Shown one piece after another: positions 9,086 through 17,139 of a stretch of 64,000 nucleotides of DNA (its first letter is position 1; each line of letters starts with the position of its first letter). Position numbers and translations under genes: made by a program. Origin of the DNA: Porticoccaceae bacterium (GTDB lineage: Bacteria > Pseudomonadota > Gammaproteobacteria > Pseudomonadales > Porticoccaceae); contig JALOAH010000009.1 of assembly GCA_023228865.1 (NCBI GenBank), positions 5,949 through 69,948 of the forward strand, in the 5' to 3' direction. The notes under the pieces were generated by a model that searched no databases, was not told the DNA's origin, and was given only the letters and a program-made list of their open reading frames with translations.

Positions 9086-9416
9086 AACCCGGAAATTCCA
9101 CCAGTACAGGCTCAAATCTGAGTTTTGCCCTGGTGTAGCAGGTTTAAACGTTATGGCAGTTTGGTAACAGTTTACTACCGGCTACCTTTGCCTGTTTTTC
9201 ACTTGATCTCGCCCGATTTGAGCGCACATGGTCGCTCCGACGTTGCTATGGCAGCGTTTACCCTCAGGAGCACACTCAAATCGAACGATCTCGGCGCGAA
9301 AATTCAGCCAACGGGTGCAACTCCCGGGCTAAAACTTTCAACAAGCCCCAAACTTTCTTGTTTGCTTGTGGTGCGAAAATTGCTGGTGAATCCTTAACCT
9401 CACCAGGAGCTTTGCC

Positions 9417-9797
9417 ATGACCAAATCCAAACGTCCCTATTTGCTGTTGTTGGCACTCTGCGCACTTGTACTCATATCTGCCTGCGACAGCAAAAGCCAA
9501 TCCGCAGACGCCACTGGGCAGGAGACGGCAGCGCTTTCCCCGGCGTTGGCGCAAGGCGAAGCCATTGTCAAATCCACCTGTCTTGTCTGCCATTCCCAGG
9601 GCATGAATGGCGCACCCATTGTCGGCAATGCCAAAATGTGGAAACCCAGGGCATCCCAGGGGCTGGGGACTCTGGTGCAACACGCCATCGAGGGCTATGG
9701 CCTGATGCCAGCCAAGGGCGGCAATGAAAGCCTGGGTGAAGAGGACATTCGCCTTGCGGTGGGGTATATGCTGAGTCGCTTACCGGAAGGAAATTAA
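9417..9797 (+). CDS. Cytochrome c5-like lipoprotein
   Basis: A 126-residue exported monohaem cytochrome. A signal sequence (MTKSKRPYLLLLALCALVLI) ends in the lipobox LISAC, predicting a lipidated Cys near residue 23. After a short Ser/Ala-rich linker comes the haem-binding motif CLVCH, then GAPIVGNAKMWKPR, and the likely axial methionine in GLMPAKGG. The chain ends VGYMLSRL. This is the cytochrome c5/c-class I pattern of small electron carriers on the periplasmic face of a membrane. Its partner is not evident from the context; it stands alone between repeat-rich gaps. A good Shine-Dalgarno (CCAGGAGC) precedes the ATG. Confidence 0.88.
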   Translation: MTKSKRPYLLLLALCALVLISACDSKSQSADATGQETAALSPALAQGEAIVKSTCLVCHSQGMNGAPIVGNAKMWKPRASQGLGTLVQHAIEGYGLMPAKGGNESLGEEDIRLAVGYMLSRLPEGN

Positions 9798-9920
9798 CGC
9801 TTACTGAATGTTGATCCATAGGTTGAGTTTATAGATCAACCATCCCTGGCTTCGCCAGATATTCGATACGACCCCTTTTCTTTTCCCCTTTTCTTTTCTT
9901 TTCTTTTTCTTCCGAAATTC

Positions 9921-10008
9921 CGTAGGTTGGGTGGAGCGGAGCGATACCCAACAATCCACGGTCGGGCACCACACCCATGTTGGGTTTCGTACCTCAACCC
10001 AACCTACG
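9921..10008. repeat. Inverted repeat with CGTAGGTTGGGT ends
   Basis: CGTAGGTTGGGT at 9921-9932 is the exact complement of ACCCAACCTACG at 9997-10008. Internal ACCCAACA/TGTTGGGT arms extend the pairing, giving an 88-bp palindromic unit of a type dispersed in many bacterial genomes. It abuts, and seems to replace, the missing half of the attC-like site at 10016-10062. A long pyrimidine-only tract (about 9870-9911) lies next to it. Confidence 0.7.
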
Positions 10009-10015
10009 GGCTTTA

Positions 10016-10062
10016 GCCCGTCCCAGAGAGCGAAGCGAACGGTTTGAACCAGTTGTTAGACA
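10016..10062 (-). other. Left half of an integron attC-like recombination site
   Basis: On the minus strand the stop codon of the cassette gene sits inside GTCTAAC (10061-10055), which fits the R'' core RYYYAAC of attC sites. It is followed by AACTGGTTCAAACCGTTCGC, a run very like known attC left arms. The complementary right arm and its GTTRRRY core are not found; the CGTAGGTTGGGT palindrome begins instead. I therefore read it as a truncated attC. It is supported by position (immediately 3' of the gene, stop codon within the core) and by the integrase fragment on the other side of the gene. Confidence 0.65.
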
Positions 10063-10928
10063 TGAAGATCACGATGCTGATGGAAGTAGCCCCTCAACCA
10101 TGTGTAGCGTAAAGCTAGCTTGCTATTTTTCCTAGACTTATGGAGTTCGTACTGCTCACAAATATAACTATAAGCTTCGTTAAAAAGATCTGGACTTTGG
10201 TCATGAAAGACGCTGTCTTTGAAATCTTTTCCTAGATAGTTAAGGATGTGGTGGCCATCTTGATCTACAGTGGTCATGTTAGTACACAGTACGGCCAAGT
10301 TACGATTGTATAACTCCAGCCTTTTTTCTGGTTGCGGTGGCTCAGCAAGATAAGCGTTTAGATAGTTCATGGTGTGCTGGCCGACAATTATTCTAGGATA
10401 TTGTGCTGCTTCGCTTTCTAGTTCGTAACTATTTGCGACTACTGCGCCATATAGCTCGTTGTCATGTAGTTCAACGCCCCAAGAAGTCTCTATTGCTCCT
10501 CTTATTGGCTGTTTACTGACTAGCCCGAGCAGACACAATGTACCGGCTAGCATGAATATTTCAAAAACTGCATTCATTGGGCACTTTGTTAGCTGAGTGC
10601 TGAGAGAGTGATAAAATACCAGGCCATCTGACCAACGTTGCTGCTTTGGTCTAGGGGATTTCATCTGATCGTAAATTATTTGTTCTTCTTCATTTAGTGT
10701 GTCTCGAAGAGATACAGGAAGTACGAGGTCCTCTCTGAAAAATTCTGCATGCTTTTGAAGGCGCTCAATTGCACCGACAGATTGTTGCAATACAGATATG
10801 AATTTTTCTTTATCTGAATCGTTACTAAATGATGGCAAGAGACTTTGCCCTTTCAGAGCATTTCTTTGCCCCAATAGGTCAATAAAGCAAGCGCAATAAT
10901 TTGAAATATCGAGTTTTTCGCTGCTCAT
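10056..10928 (-). CDS. Uncharacterised nucleotidyl-cyclase-like protein, probable integron cassette gene
   Basis: A 290-residue protein in AT-richer DNA than its neighbours. It has no signal peptide. The layout resembles the class III cyclase fold: CACFIDLLGQRNA near residue 13 with Asp17, RWSDGLVFYHSL with Asp101 (the two potential metal-binding aspartates), RGAIETSWGVEL near 143 in the place of the RIGINTG strand, and YGAVVANSYELESEAAQYPR near 160 in the place of the AxRLE helix. A C-terminal YTWLRGYFHQH follows. Such proteins are common but uncharacterised, and second-messenger synthesis is not shown. A GTG at 10955 is a possible earlier start, but the ATG at 10928 gives the better N-terminus. 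GTTGGAC (GTTRRRY core) lies 15 bp upstream and an attC-like half-site overlaps the stop, as in integron cassettes. Confidence 0.7.
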   Translation of the reverse strand: MSSEKLDISNYCACFIDLLGQRNALKGQSLLPSFSNDSDKEKFISVLQQSVGAIERLQKHAEFFREDLVLPVSLRDTLNEEEQIIYDQMKSPRPKQQRWSDGLVFYHSLSTQLTKCPMNAVFEIFMLAGTLCLLGLVSKQPIRGAIETSWGVELHDNELYGAVVANSYELESEAAQYPRIIVGQHTMNYLNAYLAEPPQPEKRLELYNRNLAVLCTNMTTVDQDGHHILNYLGKDFKDSVFHDQSPDLFNEAYSYICEQYELHKSRKNSKLALRYTWLRGYFHQHRDLHV

Positions 10929-11175
10929 AGGTATCTCATGAGTGTCCAACAACACGCTAATGAGAGCTTTGCCCCCATAACAATTGTTATCAGTATACCC
11001 CTGTTAATAGGTTTCGCTCCCATCAATAAAAATTATTCCATTGATTTTTATGAATTTTTTTCGGCCACTAAAAATCTATTTGCATAAGAGAGGGCAAGCC
11101 CAGCTTTTTTCTCGATATTCGCGCAAGCTGTGAAGTGCCGTGTATACAAATATAATTTTGAAAAGGAGTTGATCC

Positions 11176-11385
11176 GTGTCTTCATCGCCATTCCTTCAAT
11201 CGATTCGGGACTCTATGTTGGTACGCCGTTATAGCCTCCGAACAATAAAGTCATATTTGTACTGGATCAAGCTCTTTATTCGCTTCAACAGAAACAACAT
11301 CACGGCACACTTGGCGCCAGGGAGAGAAGGGCATGTGCGCCGTTACGCCAGGTTATTTTCCGCGCCCGGTGTTTGCCGGGTTTGA
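11176..11385 (+). pseudogene. Truncated integron integrase (N-terminal fragment of IntI)
   Basis: The first 45 or so residues (SPFLQSIRDSMLVRRYSLRT, then IKSYLYWIKLFIRFNRNN) match the N-terminal SAM-like core-binding domain of integron tyrosine integrases. After HLAPG at about 11314 the similarity ends and the frame runs into the 3' end of lnt on the opposite strand. The catalytic domain with the R-H-R-Y residues is wholly absent, so this is a relic. It starts at a GTG at 11176 with AAAAGGAGTTGATCC upstream. Its divergent orientation relative to the cassette-like gene at 10056-10928 is the standard intI/cassette geometry. Confidence 0.75.
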
Positions 11386-12881
11386 AATCCCCAGGCGCAC
11401 ACCAGCAGGCAAAATACCACTATTGGCCACGACTGGAAGCGGTTGAACGGCGTCGTGCCAGAATAGGGGGTTACCTCGGCGGCGAGGGTGGTGGCGACAA
11501 ACTGGGGCATTTGGGCGCTGATGTTGCCCTGTTCGTCAATGATGGCAGAAATGCCATCATTGGTGACCCTGACTACGGGTTTGCGATTTTCCATAGCCCG
11601 CAGCCGCGCCATTTGCAAGTGTTGGTGGGGGGCGATGGAATCACCAAACCAGACATCGTTGCTGAGGGTGAGGATCATTTCGGCACTGTTCGCCGACGCG
11701 GCGACCATATCCTGAAAGACGATTTCGTAGCAAATGGCCGTTGCTATGGGTGTCTCTTTGGCGTTGAGCAGGGGTTGCTCGGCATCCCCGGCAGAAAAGG
11801 AGGACATGGGGCGGTCGAAAAATTTAATCAGGCCGCGCAACAGGCTTTGCAGGGGAATGTACTCGCCAAAGGGAACCAGGTGGCGTTTGGAATAGGCACC
11901 CTGATCTTCACCGATAAGAATAACGCTGTTGTAGTAACGCTGCTCCTTGAGAAGGGGAATGCCGGTAATGAGGGTGGTATTGCTTTCTTTGGCCAGTTCG
12001 CCGAGGTAGTCGATAAAAGGTTGAACATCTTCCGGTGTGGTGGGAATTGCCGATTCCGGCCAGATAAGCAGGTCTTTGCCCCAGTAACCGGCGCTCTGAT
12101 CCCGCAGCTGAACAAGAATGTCGTAGAGAATGTCTTCGTTCCATTTTTCGCTGGGGGTAAGGGCGGGCTGCACCATGGCCAGGCTGAGGGGTTGGGTGGC
12201 GAAGGTCCACTGAATATCTTTGAGGATAATACCGCCAAGCCATAGCAGGCTTGTCAGGGCAGTGGCGATGGCATAAGCAGCCAGGTTTTTGCCTGCACCC
12301 TGGGGGCGATTGCGTGCCAGCTTCAGGCTGCCGGTAATCAACATCAGCAAGGCAACGCCGCTAAAGGCGCCTATATAGCTCAGCAGCAAAACGCCGCCGA
12401 TGGGCGCCCAGCCAGCCAGCCAGGTATCGCTGAAGCTGTTGCCCAGATAGAGCCAGGGAAAGCCGGTAAAGAGCCAGCCCCGCAGCCATTCCACCACAAT
12501 CCAGGTGGCGGGAAACAGTAGTAATTGCCGGGCTGGGCTGTCGCCCCGAAAATAGCCGTAGAGGGCAAAAGGCGCCGCAAAGACCAGGGTGAGGGTGAGA
12601 ACAAAGAGGCCGGTCAGCAGGGCGCTGATGGCGATGGATTCGCCGCCGTGGTGGTTGACGCTGATAAACACCCAGGACACCCCGACGCCAAACATGCCGA
12701 GGCCATAGCAGAAGCAGGTGCGAAAGACGCCCTGGGGTTTCAGGTTTTGCAGCAGCAGCGCCAGGATGCCTGTCGACAGCAGAGGCAGCAGCCACCAGCC
12801 AAAGGGCGCCAAACCCAGGGGAATAAGAGCGCCGCACAGCAGTGCTGCGGAATAGCGTCCCGCTGAAAACAGAGTGGTCAC
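11343..12881 (-). CDS. lnt: Apolipoprotein N-acyltransferase
   Basis: Adds the third acyl chain to the N-terminal Cys of lipoproteins at the periplasmic face of the inner membrane. The 512-residue protein has six to seven N-terminal transmembrane segments (for example LIPLGLAPFGWWLLPLLSTG) and then the nitrilase-like domain. The catalytic Glu is in WPESAIP, the Lys follows in the central part (KRHLVPFGEYIP region), and Cys is in ATAICYEIVF at about residue 390. GTG start at 12881, 3 bp after corC. It is the last gene of the miaB-ybeZ-ybeY-corC-lnt cluster. Its 3' end overlaps the integrase relic on the other strand, so the integron fragment has been pushed up against the stop codon. Confidence 0.97.
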   Translation of the reverse strand: MTTLFSAGRYSAALLCGALIPLGLAPFGWWLLPLLSTGILALLLQNLKPQGVFRTCFCYGLGMFGVGVSWVFISVNHHGGESIAISALLTGLFVLTLTLVFAAPFALYGYFRGDSPARQLLLFPATWIVVEWLRGWLFTGFPWLYLGNSFSDTWLAGWAPIGGVLLLSYIGAFSGVALLMLITGSLKLARNRPQGAGKNLAAYAIATALTSLLWLGGIILKDIQWTFATQPLSLAMVQPALTPSEKWNEDILYDILVQLRDQSAGYWGKDLLIWPESAIPTTPEDVQPFIDYLGELAKESNTTLITGIPLLKEQRYYNSVILIGEDQGAYSKRHLVPFGEYIPLQSLLRGLIKFFDRPMSSFSAGDAEQPLLNAKETPIATAICYEIVFQDMVAASANSAEMILTLSNDVWFGDSIAPHQHLQMARLRAMENRKPVVRVTNDGISAIIDEQGNISAQMPQFVATTLAAEVTPYSGTTPFNRFQSWPIVVFCLLVCAWGFQTRQTPGAENNLA

Positions 12882-12884
12882 GGC

Positions 12885-13718
12885 TTAGTCCTTGCGGGTG
12901 ACTTCGAGCTGGCGAATTTGGCGGTTGTCGCCTTCGAGCACCTTGAAGGTGAAATTTTCGATACAGATGCTGTCGCCCACTTTGGGGAAATGGCCAAAGG
13001 ATTGCAGCAGAATTCCGCCAATGGTGTCAAAAGCCTCTTCGCTGAAACCGGTTTTGAAGGTTTCATTAAAGTCTTCAATGGGCGTGAGAGCCGCCACCTG
13101 GTAGCTGCCGTCCTCGCGTTTATGGATAAAGCCATCCTCTTCGTCGTCGGTTTCATCTTCGATATCGCCGACGATCTCTTCGAGAACATCCTCAATGGTT
13201 ACCAGGCCGGAAACACTGCCATATTCGTCCACCACCACCGCCATATGGTAGCGTTGTTCGCGAAACTCCCGCAGCAGCACATTGAGGCGCTTGCTTTCGG
13301 GAATAATAGTGGCCGGGCGCAACAGCTTGTGAAGGGAAAAGCCCTCCTTGCCGTCGAGGGCTACCTGTAAAAGATCCTTGGCGAGGAGAATGCCGCGAAT
13401 ATCGTCCATGGATTCGCCGATAACGGGAAAGCGGGAATGATTGGATTCAATGGCAACCGCGAGGACATCCTCGATGGCGGCGTCCACAGAAATCACCACC
13501 ATCTGCGAACGGGACACCATGATTTCGCGAACCTGCTGATCGGAAACATGGAGGGCGCCCTCCATAATTTCCAGGGCTTCAGTGTCGAGAATTTTATTGC
13601 TGTGGGCGGTACGAAGCACCTCTGCCACGTCTTCCTGGGTTTTGGGTTCCAGGGAGAAAACCTGGGTTAAACGGGTTAACCAGGATTTCTCCTGACTCTG
13701 GTGGTCATCGTCAGTCAT
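12885..13718 (-). CDS. corC: CorC/YbeX-type CBS-domain protein (magnesium/cobalt efflux)
   Basis: A 277-residue soluble protein with a CBS pair (residues about 65-190: VREIMVSRSQMVVI, NHSRFPVIGESMDDIRGILL, YHMAVVVDEYGSVSGLVTIED) and a C-terminal CorC/HlyC transporter-associated domain (FNETFKTGFSEEAFDTIGG onward). In enterobacteria the homologue is tied to Mg2+/Co2+ efflux together with CorA. Its position between ybeY and lnt is conserved; it overlaps ybeY by 4 bp (ATGA) and is 3 bp from lnt. Confidence 0.95.
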   Translation of the reverse strand: MTDDDHQSQEKSWLTRLTQVFSLEPKTQEDVAEVLRTAHSNKILDTEALEIMEGALHVSDQQVREIMVSRSQMVVISVDAAIEDVLAVAIESNHSRFPVIGESMDDIRGILLAKDLLQVALDGKEGFSLHKLLRPATIIPESKRLNVLLREFREQRYHMAVVVDEYGSVSGLVTIEDVLEEIVGDIEDETDDEEDGFIHKREDGSYQVAALTPIEDFNETFKTGFSEEAFDTIGGILLQSFGHFPKVGDSICIENFTFKVLEGDNRQIRQLEVTRKD

Positions 13719-14218
13719 TGCTGGTTGTCTCGGGTTGACGGTGTAACAGGATCAATACCGGAATGGTCGGCCGCGTAGGGGGGTGGAAATCCCAGCTTGG
13801 TGATGATGCTGGTTTCCAGGGCTTCCATTTCCTCGGCCTCATTTTCGTTGATATGGTCGTAACCGAGAAGATGAAGGCTGCCGTGAACCAGCATGTGCGC
13901 CCAGTGGGCTTCAGGGGTTTTCTGCTGTTGGCGCGCTTCGTTGTTGACCACATCGGCGCAGATAACAATATCGCCGAGGAGGGGAATATCGACAAAATCG
14001 GGAATATCGGCGGGAAACGAGAGCACGTTGCTGGCGTAATTTTTGTTGCGAAACTGATGGTTGATACGGAGCATCTCGTTTTGGTCAACGATTTGCACAC
14101 TCAGCTCCGCATCGTTTTTGTAGGGTTTCAGCGCCGCTCTGATCCAGCGACGCATGCTCGGCGAGGGCGGCACCTCGTCACTGCCGGAGGCATTTTCTAT
14201 ATCAATGGTAATGGCCAT
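13715..14218 (-). CDS. ybeY: Endoribonuclease YbeY
   Basis: A 167-residue single-strand-specific metallo-endoribonuclease involved in 16S rRNA 3'-end maturation and 70S quality control. The zinc motif H-x3-H-x5-H is plain in HMLVHGSLHLLGYDH, following NVLSFPAD and LLGDIVICADVV. The C-terminal extension (PPYAADHSGIDPVTPSTRD) is a little longer than in E. coli. The ATG lies 2 bp after the stop of the PhoH-like gene and the stop overlaps corC by 4 bp. Confidence 0.95.
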   Translation of the reverse strand: MAITIDIENASGSDEVPPSPSMRRWIRAALKPYKNDAELSVQIVDQNEMLRINHQFRNKNYASNVLSFPADIPDFVDIPLLGDIVICADVVNNEARQQQKTPEAHWAHMLVHGSLHLLGYDHINENEAEEMEALETSIITKLGFPPPYAADHSGIDPVTPSTRDNQQ

Positions 14219-14220
14219 GA

Positions 14221-15264
14221 TCAGTTGCGGGGCTCTTCACTGCTGCTTTCAAACTGTTCGTAGGCGTCGACAATCTGTTGCACCAGGGGGTGGCGAACCA
14301 CATCCTTTGACTGGAAGAAGGTAAAGCTGATATCAGTCACCTCCTTGAGCACGTCGCAAACATGGACAAGGCCGGAATGGGTCCCCCTGGGCAGGTCAAT
14401 CTGGGACATGTCCCCGGTAATTACGGCGGTGGAGCCAAAGCCGATACGGGTGAGAAACATTTTCATCTGCTCCCTGGTGGTGTTCTGGCTCTCGTCGAGA
14501 ATAATGTAGGAATTATTAAGGGTTCTGCCCCGCATATAGGCGAGAGGGGCAATTTCAATAACGCCGCGCTCGATAAGTTTGGCAACGGTTTCGACACCGA
14601 GCATTTCATAGAGGGCGTCGTAGAGTGGCCGCAGGTAGGGATCGACCTTTTGCGAGAGGTCGCCGGGCAGAAAGCCGAGCTTTTCGCCCGCCTCGACGGC
14701 GGGTCTTACCAGCAGAATGCGCTCAACTTCGTCCCGCAGCAGGGATTCAACCGCACAGGCCACCGCCAGATAGGTTTTGCCAGTGCCCGCAGGGCCAACG
14801 CCAAAGTTGATGTCGTGGGTTTGAATGGCGCGAACATAGCGCTGCTGATTTAAACCCCTGGGGCGAATATTGCCCTTTTTGGTGCGAATTACCGTAAAGC
14901 TTTCAACATTGCTGCTGTTGGTGGCGCTGGTGTCAGCGGTGGGGTTGTCGGCAACAGGTTGTTGCATGCGCAGCTCCAGGTCGGATTGTTGTAGAAAAAG
15001 GTGAACGGTATCGGGGGTCAGGGCGTCGCCCTGGGTGGCTTCCTGGTAAAGATTGACCAGCAGGTTACCCGCTGTCTGGGTGTTGGCGCCAGACCCGGAA
15101 ATGGCAAAAACATTGCCCCGGTTGTGGATTTGAATGTCGAGGCGCTGCTCAATCTGGCGCAGATGTTCATCGAATTGGCCGCAAAGGCAGGCGAGACGGC
15201 GGGCATCGTTGGGCTCGAGGGTAACTGTGAGTGTGCTGGAACCAGTGTTCAAATTAGAGTTCAT
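14221..15264 (-). CDS. ybeZ: PhoH-like ATPase YbeZ
   Basis: A 347-residue PhoH-family P-loop ATPase. The N-terminal 120 residues form the KH-like region (LEPNDARRLACLCGQFDEHL). The NTPase core has Walker A GPAGTGKTYLAVACA near residue 160, LLVRPAVEAGEKLGFLPGDL, and Walker B-like YIILDESQNTTREQMKMFLTR. It partners YbeY in rRNA processing in E. coli. A short Ser/Thr/Asn-rich segment between residues about 108 and 125 is a lineage-specific linker. It is separated from miaB by 247 bp that contain an inverted-repeat element, so coupling with miaB may be weakened here. Confidence 0.93.
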   Translation of the reverse strand: MNSNLNTGSSTLTVTLEPNDARRLACLCGQFDEHLRQIEQRLDIQIHNRGNVFAISGSGANTQTAGNLLVNLYQEATQGDALTPDTVHLFLQQSDLELRMQQPVADNPTADTSATNSSNVESFTVIRTKKGNIRPRGLNQQRYVRAIQTHDINFGVGPAGTGKTYLAVACAVESLLRDEVERILLVRPAVEAGEKLGFLPGDLSQKVDPYLRPLYDALYEMLGVETVAKLIERGVIEIAPLAYMRGRTLNNSYIILDESQNTTREQMKMFLTRIGFGSTAVITGDMSQIDLPRGTHSGLVHVCDVLKEVTDISFTFFQSKDVVRHPLVQQIVDAYEQFESSSEEPRN

Positions 15265-15384
15265 CCGCTCCTTGCGGTGGCGACCTTTTCATGAAGCATA
15301 GCCATTTTGGCGGGCAGTGGAAATAGTCGATTGCGCCTTTGGTATGCAAAAATAGCCTTTTATCATGACAGTTTTATATAGTTT

Positions 15385-15499
15385 AGGGAAACCCTGATTA
15401 ATTCTGTTTTCGTCACTCCCTCGCCGACGGTAGTCCATAAAAATCAAGCGATTATAGATTTCCGCTGGCGCGGGGACTGGCATTAATCAGAGTTTCCCT
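15385..15499. mobile_element. Small inverted-repeat element (MITE) between miaB and ybeZ
   Basis: The ends AGGGAAACCCTGATTAAT (15385-15402) and the complement of 15482-15499 (AGGGAAACTCTGATTAAT) match at 17 of 18 positions, bounding 115 bp. The interior has TTTCGTCACTCCCTCGCC and TTTCCGCTGGCGCGGGGA, degenerate arms recalling the CGTCATTCCCGCG palindrome of the bioB element. There is no open reading frame. A solo right end is at 9065-9085, and a weaker partial match (GGCATTAATCGGGG) at about 38842. It lies in the transcribed gap after miaB and could form an RNA hairpin there. Confidence 0.75.
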
Positions 15500-15511
15500 G
15501 GTAATTGCCGC

Positions 15512-16852
15512 TCAGACCAGCACGCCCCGGAGGGAGTGGGGAAGGGCTTCGCTGATGTCCGCTTCCACAAAGGTGCCGATGAGGCTGTGATCGTCGCAGC
15601 GAAAATTAACCACGCGGTTATTTTCTGTGCGCCCTTGCAATTGTCCCGGGTCTTTTTTCGAAATTCCCGTCACCAGCAGTGTCTCCCTGTTGCCCACCAT
15701 GCGGCGACTGATGGCCTGCGCCTGCTGTTCGATGCGGCTCTGGAGAATATGGAGGCGCTGCTTTTTGACCTCGGCAGGAGTTGTGTCGGGCAGATCGGCA
15801 GCCGGTGTGCCGGGGCGCGGGCTGTAGATAAAGCTGAACGAGGTATCAAAGCCGATTTCTTCAATCAGTTGCATGGTGGCGGCAAAGTCGGCCTCGGTTT
15901 CTCCAGGGAAGCCGATAATAAAATCAGAGGAAATACTGATATCCGGGCGAATTTTGCGCAGGCGGCGAATTTTTGATTTGTATTCAAGGACGGTGTGCCC
16001 CCGCTTCATGGCGGCGAGAATACGGTCTGAACCGCTTTGCACCGGCAGGTGCAGGTGGCTCACCAGCTGGGGTAAGCGGGCGTAGACATCGATAAGAGCA
16101 TCGCTGAATTCAACCGGATGGGAGGTGGTGTAGCGAATGCGGTCAATACGATCGATGGCGGCCACATAGGGCAGCAATTCGGCAAAGTCACAGATGCGGC
16201 CATCGGGCATGTCGCCGCGAAAGGCGTTGACATTCTGGCCGAGCAGGTTCACTTCCCTGACACCCTGGCTGGCGAGGTGGGCAATTTCGGCGAGCACATC
16301 GGTGACCGGTCGGCTCACTTCCTCCCCACGGGTGTAGGGAACAACGCAGAAGGTGCAGTATTTGGAGCAGCCTTCCATAATGGAGACAAAGGCGGATGCG
16401 CCATCGGCCTCCGGTTGCGGCAGGCGGTCGAATTTTTCAATTTCCGGAAAGCTGATGTCGACAATAGTGGTGCCATCGCCCTGGCGGCGCTCCTGGAGCA
16501 TTTCCGGCAAGCGGTGCAGGGTTTGGGGGCCGAAAACCAGATCCACAAAGGGCGCGCGCCTGGCGATGGCGTCCCCTTCCTGGCTGGCGACGCAGCCGCC
16601 CACGCCGATGACCAGGTCGGGATTTTTGTCCTTGAGAGGCTTCCAGCGACCGAGCTGATGAAAGACTTTTTCCTGGGCTTTTTCGCGAATGGAGCAGGTG
16701 TTGAGCAAAATCACGTCCGCCTCTGCCGGGTCGTCGGTGACGACCAGCTGGTGGCTTTCTCCAAGCAGATCCCTCATGCGGCCAGAGTCGTATTCGTTCA
16801 TCTGGCAGCCGTGGGTGACAATATGGAGTTTTTTAACCGGTTTTTCGCTCAT
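15512..16852 (-). CDS. miaB: tRNA-2-methylthio-N6-isopentenyladenosine synthase MiaB
   Basis: A radical-SAM methylthiotransferase acting on i6A37 of tRNAs reading UNN codons. The 446-residue protein has the N-terminal UPF0004 domain with three Cys ([34 protein letters not shown]), the radical-SAM triad [15 protein letters not shown] near residue 157, and a C-terminal TRAM domain ending in [16 protein letters not shown]. All six cluster cysteines are present. It is the first gene of a cluster shared with ybeZ, ybeY, corC and lnt. Confidence 0.97.
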   Translation of the reverse strand: MSEKPVKKLHIVTHGCQMNEYDSGRMRDLLGESHQLVVTDDPAEADVILLNTCSIREKAQEKVFHQLGRWKPLKDKNPDLVIGVGGCVASQEGDAIARRAPFVDLVFGPQTLHRLPEMLQERRQGDGTTIVDISFPEIEKFDRLPQPEADGASAFVSIMEGCSKYCTFCVVPYTRGEEVSRPVTDVLAEIAHLASQGVREVNLLGQNVNAFRGDMPDGRICDFAELLPYVAAIDRIDRIRYTTSHPVEFSDALIDVYARLPQLVSHLHLPVQSGSDRILAAMKRGHTVLEYKSKIRRLRKIRPDISISSDFIIGFPGETEADFAATMQLIEEIGFDTSFSFIYSPRPGTPAADLPDTTPAEVKKQRLHILQSRIEQQAQAISRRMVGNRETLLVTGISKKDPGQLQGRTENNRVVNFRCDDHSLIGTFVEADISEALPHSLRGVLV

Positions 16853-17139
16853 GATTGCTCATAAAGTGTTCACTTACAGAAGGGCGCATTATAACGGCGG
16901 CGGCCAACAAAGCCAGTGGCAGAACAGCTGAAGGCGACTGGCGGCTATTGAAATTTGACCCTTTGCCACCATTTTTGGAAGGCTCTCCAGGCGGATAGGC
17001 TGGATCTGGTCAGTCCATAAAGGACTTGCGTGGGCTAACAACTTGCGTGGGCACTTGCGTGGGCAATAGTAGGGTTGGTGGCAAGGTTGTGGTATCCTTG
17101 CGCCCCTTTTTTACCTTTAAACGTTTATCTTTGATTGCT
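16853..17139. other. 287-bp gap with a triple 12-bp repeat
   Basis: This region separates divergent miaB and the DUF1820 gene. The 12-mer ACTTGCGTGGGC occurs at 17024-17035, 17041-17052 and 17053-17064. No gene is seen in it. GGTATCCTTGCGCCCCTTTT shortly before the DUF1820 gene may belong to its promoter region, but I cannot assign hexamers with confidence. Confidence 0.5.

Larger units (their letters stand above)
8851..9416. other. 566-bp intergenic region with repeats only
   Basis: No convincing gene is seen here. It holds a REP-like palindrome (8884-8912) and the right end of a MITE family (9065-9085). Reading frames exist on both strands (for example 8813-9115 minus and 9125-9397 plus), but they lack ribosome sites, domains or a consistent codon pattern. 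The last 40 bp carry AGGAGC in front of the cytochrome c gene. Confidence 0.6.

Noticed and set aside
8813..9115. 100-codon minus-strand frame downstream of the DUF3094 gene
   Set aside because: It runs through a REP palindrome and a MITE end, overlaps the end of the DUF3094 gene, and shows no domain or Shine-Dalgarno.
9125..9397. 90-codon plus-strand frame before the cytochrome c gene
   Set aside because: It has no ribosome site, domain or family resemblance, and lies in a repeat-rich gap.
11176..11385. Functional integrase gene
   Set aside because: Only the N-terminal domain is present; the catalytic Arg-His-Arg-Tyr part is absent and the frame runs into lnt.
17024..17064. Short repeat cluster considered as CRISPR
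   Set aside because: Units are 12 bp with 5- and 0-bp spacing and only three copies; there are no spacers and no cas genes.
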